The notes beneath the pieces are model-generated. The model was not told where the DNA came from. It saw only the letters and a list, made by a program, of their open reading frames with translations, and did not search any database. A stretch of 7,200 bases of DNA. Origin: Planctomycetia bacterium (GTDB lineage Bacteria > Planctomycetota > Planctomycetia > Pirellulales > UBA1268). Where the stretch lies: assembly GCA_009923125.1 (NCBI GenBank), contig RFUD01000115.1, positions 1 to 7,200 on the forward strand, in the 5' to 3' direction. The position numbers were made by a program, and so were the translations under genes. Below, piece after piece: positions 1-5,280 of this stretch; the stretch's first letter is position 1; each line of letters opens with the position of its first letter.

Positions 1-764
1 ACCAGCAGAATCGCACCCTTGCGGACCACCTCACGATTCTGCCGGTCCGGGAAGAGCTGCGCGGCCGCCGCCCAGGACAACGAATACCGCACTGGCGTCG
101 CGTGGAGGGTCAGGGGGGGCGCCACGACCCCGGCAGCCGGGGGCATCAGGCCCGGGACGCGGTTTCGGCAGACCACGATCGACAGCGTCGCCATTTCGCC
201 CGCGGCGAAGGGCGCCGCGGACGACTTCGCGAGCACGGCGAACCAGCTCGCCCGGCCCGCCGCCCGACGGACGCCGTTCACGAAACGGTTCGTGACGGGG
301 AGGTCGTCGTTGTCCGGCGCCGTCATCAGCACGTCGTCGCCGGAGATGAACGACATGGCGGACACCGGCCACGTCCGCGGCTGGCCGCTCTCCGGAGCCG
401 CGTCCGCGGCAAGCGTGGCGCCCGCCCGCAGGACGGCCGGGTTGAGTCCGCACGCCGCCGGCCACGCGCCGCTCGCGAGGCCCTCCGGGTCGAGCACGAG
501 CGGCGAGTCCGGGCACGGTCCACCGCCGGTGCCGGTGAGCGCCTCGACGTTGGCCAGTCCCGACGTGATCACCGTCGCCCGTGCATTGTCGAGGAGCGCA
601 CCGCTCTGATCGGCGACGATGGCCTTCGTGAGCAGTGTGCGACCGAGTGGAATCAACGACAGGACGCTCGTGAGACCGACGGCGACGATGCCGATCGCGA
701 TGAGCACCTCGAGGACCGTGATCCCGGCGGGGTGCCGCGGCATGGAACAGCGACGCGTGATCAC
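1..764 (-). CDS. PilV/GspI-like pseudopilin, N-terminal 254 residues (3' end beyond the window)
   Basis: A minus-strand frame runs open from GTG 764 to the left edge without a stop; the last two bases form an incomplete codon. The N-terminus is a 14-residue leader ending RHPAG, then ITVLEVLIAIGIVAVGLTSV, with Glu at +5 (E19). This is a clear prepilin cleavage and membrane segment, and the VLEVLIAIGIVAVGL pattern is the form seen in PilV and GspI-type minor subunits. Further in, SWFAVLAK (173-180) followed by a strand ending IVVCRNR (196-202) resembles what I recall of planctomycete PilV-family proteins. C84 and C105 could form a disulfide in the periplasm. It starts 8 bases after the GspH-like stop, in the same operon. 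It would be a minor subunit or tip component of a pseudopilus. The prepilin nature is well supported; the exact subfamily is tentative. Confidence 0.82.
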   Translation of the reverse strand, partial: MITRRCSMPRHPAGITVLEVLIAIGIVAVGLTSVLSLIPLGRTLLTKAIVADQSGALLDNARATVITSGLANVEALTGTGGGPCPDSPLVLDPEGLASGAWPAACGLNPAVLRAGATLAADAAPESGQPRTWPVSAMSFISGDDVLMTAPDNDDLPVTNRFVNGVRRAAGRASWFAVLAKSSAAPFAAGEMATLSIVVCRNRVPGLMPPAAGVVAPPLTLHATPVRYSLSWAAAAQLFPDRQNREVVRKGAILL

Positions 765-769
765 GTCCA

Positions 770-774
770 CCTCT
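770..774 (-). promoter_or_regulatory. Shine-Dalgarno AGAGG deciding the start of the PilV/GspI-like gene
   Basis: On the minus strand AGAGG overlaps the TAG stop of the GspH-like gene and is followed by five bases (TGGAC) and GTG at 764. The spacing favours GTG 764 over the in-frame GTG at 770, which overlaps the site, and over the ATG at 743, which has no ribosome-binding site. Confidence 0.5.
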
Positions 775-1873
775 ACTGTGCTGACCGGATCGCGGCCTGG
801 GAACGACGCGCCGTCGTCACCCGGCCGTCATCGTCACGGAGCACGACCTGCGTCGAGCGGGCCAGGCCCGTCTTGGGATCGATCGATACCCAGAACGATT
901 CCGGATACTGCCAGTTGGCCCCCGGCGCGTCCTCGGACGGCGAATCGCGATAGCCGAGCCCGCAGCGGTCGATCCGGCCGATGAGCAGGAACACCGGCGA
1001 CCGCAGCGGCGCGCGAATCTCGGCCGCGCCGGCCGTCGGGGAAACCCGCGTGTTGAAAAACCCGACTTCGCCGACCGCCCCGACGCGATCGAACATGATG
1101 GCGATCGCCTGGCCCGCGGAATACATGTCGAGCGGCGTGAGGTCGTCGGACGGGTCCGGACTCGATGAGCCGTCTCCCCCGAGCGGCGTGCGGCCGAATC
1201 GCCGCGTGCCGATGCCCGACCACGCCAGATCGATGGCCAGGCCCGACCCGAGGGAGATGCCGAGCGACACCGGTGCGGGACGCCGGATGATCGAGAACGC
1301 GTGCCAGACCTTCTCCGAGCCGTCGGCGGTGGGCGTCGGCCAGACGGTGTTGGTGGTCGTCTGACCGGCCTCCGGCCGGAGCGTCGCGAACCAGCCGTCG
1401 GGCGAGGGCGGATTCGGGCAGATCAGCGCGAAGCGGGCGGGAGACTCCGCGAACTCGATGAAATCACCTGATGCGGCGAAAGGTGGATTCGACGAGCCGG
1501 TGAGTGTCGTCACCTTGTCCTCCTGGAACTCCAGGCTCATCGTTCCGCTGGCCACCGTTCCGGAGAGCGAGGCCATGGCGTCGAACGTGTCGCCACGATA
1601 CGGGGCGGGCTGCCTGGCGACTGCGAGGTCGATCGCCGAGTCGATCGACCGCGGCTCGATCCACAGCCCGACGGCGTTTTCCCGGCCGACGGCCTGCGCC
1701 TGGGCCTTCGACGCGAGGCTCGTGACGGAGGAGGCCGCCGCCCGCGCGGCCCGCAGGGGTCCGCCGCCGAGGACCGGCATCACCGCGGCGGACAGCAGCC
1801 CGAGGATCGCGACGACGACGAGCAGTTCGAGCAGCGTCATGCCGCGGAACCGGCGTGGGATGCTGGAACTCAC
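773..1873 (-). CDS. GspH/FimT-like pseudopilin
   Basis: The start was placed at the GTG at 1873, whose last two bases are shared with the TGA ending the GspG-like gene (GTGA). The open frame runs further upstream, to about 2539, but that stretch overlaps the GspG-like gene and encodes low-complexity Arg/Ala-rich sequence. The resulting 366-residue protein has an 11-residue basic leader (SSSIPRRFRG), cleavage between G11 and M12, then MTLLELLVVVAILGLLSAAV with Glu at +5 (E16). An Ala-rich helix (41-67, ending AQAQAVGREN) and the strand AIAIMFDRVGAVGEVGF (255-271) fit GspH/FimT-type minor pseudopilins. WVSIDPKTGLAR (328-339) is a common pseudopilin C-terminal motif. Classical GspH is about 150-200 residues, so this is roughly twice the usual size. 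It would be membrane-inserted, processed by prepilin peptidase and placed in a pseudopilus. The GspH assignment is likelier than GspI or GspJ but not proven. Confidence 0.87.
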   Translation of the reverse strand: MSSSIPRRFRGMTLLELLVVVAILGLLSAAVMPVLGGGPLRAARAAASSVTSLASKAQAQAVGRENAVGLWIEPRSIDSAIDLAVARQPAPYRGDTFDAMASLSGTVASGTMSLEFQEDKVTTLTGSSNPPFAASGDFIEFAESPARFALICPNPPSPDGWFATLRPEAGQTTTNTVWPTPTADGSEKVWHAFSIIRRPAPVSLGISLGSGLAIDLAWSGIGTRRFGRTPLGGDGSSSPDPSDDLTPLDMYSAGQAIAIMFDRVGAVGEVGFFNTRVSPTAGAAEIRAPLRSPVFLLIGRIDRCGLGYRDSPSEDAPGANWQYPESFWVSIDPKTGLARSTQVVLRDDDGRVTTARRSQAAIRSAQ

Positions 1874-2910
1874 GGTGACCCCATGCCGAGATTGGAGATG
1901 TTGTCGAGGTGGCCACGATTCCCGGGAATCGCTCCGCCTGCCTCGATCGGGTCGAACGGATCGAACGGCAGCGGCAGGAACTTCAGGCCGCCGGGCTGCA
2001 TCGCGACCCGGGCCGCGCCCTGCTCCTCGATCGACCGCGATGCGTCTCGCCGCAGCGAGAACTGTTCGTCCGGGCCGGCCGACACGATCAGCGGCGTCAG
2101 CAGAGACGAGTCCGCGGCTCCCAAGGCCTTGCCGAGCCGGTAGGGATCGAACGGATCGTCGGTGACGGGCAAGCCGGCCTGCCGTGCATGGCCCGGCGCC
2201 CAGCGGAGAAAGTGGATCGGCCGGCCGAACCCGTCGAGAAACTCCCGCGCCCCATCGCCGTCGCCGTCGCCGATCTCGTCCTCGCGGAACGGCTCGAGCG
2301 CGTCGGCATCCAACGACCCCAGGGCGACCTGCAGATAGAGCGTCTCCGCGGATGCCTCGGAGAGACCCAGTGTGGCGAGCACCTTGTCCGGCGTGTTGCG
2401 CGACGGATCGGCAGGCGTCACGAGTGCATCGACGTGCCGGAGATACCGCTCGATCACCGGCGTGCTGACGGCCTTGGGATTCGACGGCACGGAGTCGGAG
2501 GGATCGACCGGGTAGGCCGGCCGCCGCACGTCGATCCATTGATCGGGCATTTCGTGCACCATCATGCCGCGGATCTGTGTCAGCCGCTTCCAGGCGGCAA
2601 GCACGGGCGAGCCGGCTTTCAACCGCGGGTCGCGGCCATCGAGACCGGATCGGTCGAGTTCATAGTCGAACTCCGACCACACCGCGTCGTCCACGCGGCG
2701 ATCGAGGTACTCCAGAGAGCGGGGCACGACCACCTCGTGCAGCTTCCGGATCGTGGTCCGGGTTTTCGCCACCTTCGTCCGCGTCCGGATTCCCGCCAGC
2801 CCGACGGCCGAAAGCGAAGCCACGATGGAGATGATCACCATCGTGACGAGCAGTTCGACGAGCGAGAACGCCCGGCGACCGTCCGCGGCGTGCCTAACGG
2901 ATCCCGTCAT
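1870..2910 (-). CDS. GspG-like pseudopilin with enlarged globular domain
   Basis: The 346-residue product has a type IV prepilin N-terminus: a 14-residue basic leader ending GRRA, then FSLVELLVTMVIISIVASL, with Glu at +5 of the mature protein (E19), which is needed for assembly and methylation. The residue before the cleavage site is Ala rather than the usual Gly. A basic helix follows (RTRTKVAKTRTTIRK). The C-terminal part recalls GspG-type major pseudopilins: FLDGFGRPIHFLRW (224-237), LIVSAGPDEQF (274-284) and a terminal DNISN (336-340). GDGDGDG (214-220) may bind calcium. Classical GspG is near 140 residues, so about 170 residues of unrecognised sequence (60-210) are extra. The ATG lies 17 bases inside the peroxidase gene, and the stop overlaps the next start as GTGA. 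It would act at the inner membrane and periplasm as a pseudopilus subunit. The prepilin signal is certain; the GspG assignment is probable. Confidence 0.88.
   Translation of the reverse strand: MTGSVRHAADGRRAFSLVELLVTMVIISIVASLSAVGLAGIRTRTKVAKTRTTIRKLHEVVVPRSLEYLDRRVDDAVWSEFDYELDRSGLDGRDPRLKAGSPVLAAWKRLTQIRGMMVHEMPDQWIDVRRPAYPVDPSDSVPSNPKAVSTPVIERYLRHVDALVTPADPSRNTPDKVLATLGLSEASAETLYLQVALGSLDADALEPFREDEIGDGDGDGAREFLDGFGRPIHFLRWAPGHARQAGLPVTDDPFDPYRLGKALGAADSSLLTPLIVSAGPDEQFSLRRDASRSIEEQGAARVAMQPGGLKFLPLPFDPFDPIEAGGAIPGNRGHLDNISNLGMGSP
2255..2272. repeat. Short tandem hexamer TCGCCG x3 encoding an acidic GDGDGDG tract
   Basis: Three tandem TCGCCG units (GGCGA-type on the coding strand) encode alternating Gly and Asp in the GspG-like protein. 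Unit-length changes would add or remove Gly-Asp pairs without a frameshift. Such tracts often coordinate calcium, but no full EF-hand or RTX motif is present. Confidence 0.55.
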
Positions 2911-5245
2911 CGCGCGGAACTCCGTCGGGCCCCACCAGCGAGCCTCCCAGGAACGGCTGGATCGGTTGGGGGTTGCCCACCGCTCCGACGGCCGGCTTCA
3001 CGACCATGGTGGACCGCGCCACGCCGGGCATCGTGGCATGGGCCGCCGACACATGCCCGTCCGGCAGGGACAGCGAAGGATGATCGAAGGGAGCCCGCTC
3101 GTACGCCACCCGAGGGTCGGTGAGCGACCGCAGGAATGCCGCCACGGCGCGGATCTTTTCCCGGTCGCCGTTGAGCACTGGCAGCACTTCGATGTCGGCG
3201 TCGGTCTCGATCCCGTGGGCCCGATTCCAGTCGGCGAAGTCGGATCCGCGGGCATAGAACTGCACGACCTGTTCGAGCGTCAGCATGCCGCCGTTGTGGA
3301 AGTAGGGCCCGGTGAGGTCGATGTTGCGCAGCGACGGCGTCTTGAACGATCCCATCACGGAGATCGGCTCGCCCGGAGCGGGCGGGCGGCCCGCGCCGGC
3401 TGCGAACTTGACGGGGTCGGCGAACGGCGGGGCCACGTCCACGATCTTCCCGACGCCCGTCGCCTGGGCGGAAAACGACAACGGGTTGCCGAAGGCATCC
3501 GGACCGCCCACCCCCGGATCCTCGAGTGCCGGCCTGACGCCGATGTTGTAGAAGCCCCCGTCGTAGATCGCCGTGCCCATCTGCATCCGCATCCGCTCGA
3601 TCAGCTGGAGCCGTGTCGAGGGGGAAGCGGTCGGTGAGTCGCTCCCGAAACCACCGATCGGCCGTTCGGGACTCTTCAGATGGCTGATGGATGCGGAGGT
3701 GAACTCGGCTCCCGTGTGGCAGTTGACGCACTTGCCCTCGTGCAGAAACAGTGACAGCCCGGTCCGTTGCTGGGCGGTGAGGGCGGAGTTGTCGCCCTCC
3801 ATGAACCGGTCGAAGGGCGCGTCGTCCGAGACCAGCGTCCGCTCGTAGAGCATGATCGCGATACCCCAGAACAGCGAGAAGTTCGCTTCCATCTGGGAGT
3901 AGGACGTGCCGTCGATGACGATCGGCTCGCCCGGGGCCGCCCACCACTGATCGACGAATGCCTGCTTGATCAGGTCGCCGTAGCCGACTTTCAGGCCGGT
4001 CCGCGTGGCCGTCGGGATAGACCGAGCGTAGGGAGCGAGGACGCTGTCGCTCGGCGACACCGACTGCTGCAGGAGCGGCGTGGAAAGCAGCAGTTTCCTG
4101 CCCACGTGCAGGAAGTTGCGATCGTGGGCCGACATTTCCAGCACGCTCTCCACCGGGCCGACCGCCTGCGACGCGAGGCTCGCGTTGTCGAGCAGGATGG
4201 CCACGGAGTCGAGCCGCGAACCGGCGTATTTCCAGACCTTCGCATCGGGATCCCGGGGGCCGAACGGGTTGCGGCCGTTGAAATGGAAATTCGCGCGGCC
4301 ATCCCAGAAGTTCCGGTGGGTGAAAATGGCGTTGATCACCGTCGGTGTGTTCCGCGGCTCGACCCGCCGGGTGTTGAGCTTCTTGCCGGCGACGGTGATC
4401 GAGAATCCCAGCGGGTCCGCCTGGGCCGTATTGAACAATTCAGCGACGCTCGTGCGCGGCGGCGGCCGCCGCGCGGAGGGGGGCACGATCGTCGCGTTGG
4501 TCGCGGAACTCGGTACGATGCCCGCCCGCTGATTCGCCTGATTGGTGACGATGTCCTGCGTGACGGGCGGGGTCTTCGGCGACCTGATCACCTGGGGGCC
4601 GAGTTTCTGCAGGCCGGCGTGCGCGACGCCCGACGAAGACACGACGTCATCGGTGTCGAACGCGACGTTTGTCCCCAGGGCGCGACGGTGGGGATCGGCC
4701 TTCCGGTGCAGGGGAAAATCGCCGCGGGTCAGCGTGTAGTTCGGTCCGCCCGCCTTCGGCCCCGATGGCAGACGATCGAACGTGCCGTTGCCGCCGATCA
4801 TCCCCGGTGATATCTGGTTTCGCGCGCGGGAGTCGGCGCCCGCGTGGAAATGGCAACTCGCGCAGGCCATGCCGTCGGACCCGGCCTGCTGATCCCAGAA
4901 CAGCGCCTTCCCCAGGGCCACCGCGGCACGTTGGTCCTTGACGAATTCTGTGATGGTGCTGGGCAGGGGCACCGGCACCGTCTTCAGCGAATCGACGAGA
5001 TACGAGCGGACCTCCGCACGGAGGCCGTCCGGATCGGCGACCGGATCGACCCGCGGCTTGTCGGCCACTTCCACCGGGGGCGTCACAATCTGGCAGACTC
5101 CCGCGGACGGCAGCGAGAGCGTGCCGAGCACGATGAGCCAGCGCACCACGGACGCTGTGCGGGGCCTCGGCTGATCGGCGTGGCGAGACGTGCGACGGGC
5201 AAGGGGGCGATGGACCATGGGGTTGGATGTCGAGGGTGTGTTCAT
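2894..5245 (-). CDS. Exported di-heme cytochrome c peroxidase, MauG/CcpA family, enlarged
   Basis: Members of this family bind two c-type hemes and reduce hydrogen peroxide or oxidise protein partners outside the cytoplasm. The 783-residue product has a basic N-terminus and a hydrophobic stretch at about 33-50, consistent with Sec export. Heme site one is CASCH (128-132), after LGKALFWD. RNTP (298-301) and FWDGRA (313-318) follow; this Trp matches the one lying between the hemes in CcpA and MauG. Heme site two is CVNCH (506-510). FKTPSLRN (634-641), PYFHNG (647-652) and LEQVVQFY complete the pattern. Usual family members have about 320-400 residues. The excess lies mostly between heme one and FWDGRA (about 180 residues) and between FWDGRA and heme two (about 190), plus a tail of about 75. 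The ATG at 5245 was chosen because it gives the complete signal segment; an in-frame ATG at 5218 is possible. The sixth ligand of the second heme and the physiological substrate cannot be assigned by eye. Confidence 0.95.
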   Translation of the reverse strand: MNTPSTSNPMVHRPLARRTSRHADQPRPRTASVVRWLIVLGTLSLPSAGVCQIVTPPVEVADKPRVDPVADPDGLRAEVRSYLVDSLKTVPVPLPSTITEFVKDQRAAVALGKALFWDQQAGSDGMACASCHFHAGADSRARNQISPGMIGGNGTFDRLPSGPKAGGPNYTLTRGDFPLHRKADPHRRALGTNVAFDTDDVVSSSGVAHAGLQKLGPQVIRSPKTPPVTQDIVTNQANQRAGIVPSSATNATIVPPSARRPPPRTSVAELFNTAQADPLGFSITVAGKKLNTRRVEPRNTPTVINAIFTHRNFWDGRANFHFNGRNPFGPRDPDAKVWKYAGSRLDSVAILLDNASLASQAVGPVESVLEMSAHDRNFLHVGRKLLLSTPLLQQSVSPSDSVLAPYARSIPTATRTGLKVGYGDLIKQAFVDQWWAAPGEPIVIDGTSYSQMEANFSLFWGIAIMLYERTLVSDDAPFDRFMEGDNSALTAQQRTGLSLFLHEGKCVNCHTGAEFTSASISHLKSPERPIGGFGSDSPTASPSTRLQLIERMRMQMGTAIYDGGFYNIGVRPALEDPGVGGPDAFGNPLSFSAQATGVGKIVDVAPPFADPVKFAAGAGRPPAPGEPISVMGSFKTPSLRNIDLTGPYFHNGGMLTLEQVVQFYARGSDFADWNRAHGIETDADIEVLPVLNGDREKIRAVAAFLRSLTDPRVAYERAPFDHPSLSLPDGHVSAAHATMPGVARSTMVVKPAVGAVGNPQPIQPFLGGSLVGPDGVPRDDGIR
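2920..2923 (-). promoter_or_regulatory. Shine-Dalgarno GGAG for the GspG-like gene, inside the peroxidase gene
   Basis: Reading the minus strand, GGAG is followed by nine bases (TTCCGCGCG) and then ATG at 2910. The site lies within the last codons of the peroxidase, so ribosomes finishing that gene pass directly over the next start, which supports translational coupling. Confidence 0.5.
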
Positions 5246-5260
5246 GAAACTCTTGAAACT
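5245..5260 (-). repeat. Heptamer direct repeat AGTTTCA, two copies, at the peroxidase start
   Basis: On the minus strand the sequence reads AGTTTCA-AG-AGTTTCA, and the final A is the first base of the peroxidase ATG. The copies start 9 bases apart and abut the palindrome at 5260-5269. The block replaces a normal Shine-Dalgarno region; only a weak AAGAG lies before the ATG. The repeat could bind a regulator or be coincidence. Confidence 0.3.
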
Positions 5261-5269
5261 ACTATAGTA
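5260..5269. promoter_or_regulatory. Perfect 10-bp AT-rich palindrome upstream of the peroxidase gene
   Basis: TACTATAGTA is its own reverse complement. It sits in the 35-base spacer between the propeller gene's stop and the peroxidase ATG, an AT-rich island in very GC-rich surroundings. On the minus strand it contains TATAGT (5266-5261), five of six matches to a sigma-70 -10 box, but no -35-like hexamer stands at the expected distance (GGAGCC is there). It could be a small operator, a weak promoter core, or chance. Confidence 0.3.
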
Positions 5270-5280
5270 CAGAGGCAGGG

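Noticed and set aside
31..516. 161-codon minus-strand frame at the left end
   Set aside because: It is out of frame with the PilV/GspI-like gene that covers the same bases, and it is Arg/Gly/Pro-rich with no motif.
102..953. 283-codon plus-strand frame at the left end
   Set aside because: It is antisense to the PilV/GspI-like and GspH-like genes, which have clear prepilin segments; the product has no motif.
1909..3123. 404-codon open frame on the plus strand
   Set aside because: It lies antisense to the GspG-like gene and the peroxidase 3' end, is rich in Arg/Gly/Pro with no domain, and is typical of shadow frames in GC-rich DNA.
3767..4810. 347-codon plus-strand frame opposite the peroxidase
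   Set aside because: It is fully covered by a gene with two heme motifs and all family landmarks; the antisense product is low-complexity and Arg-rich.
5081..5110. Lipoprotein signal at the peroxidase N-terminus (C51)
   Set aside because: The residues before the Cys are Ala-Gly-Val, which do not fit a lipobox needing Leu at -3 and a small residue at -1, so an ordinary signal peptide is more likely.
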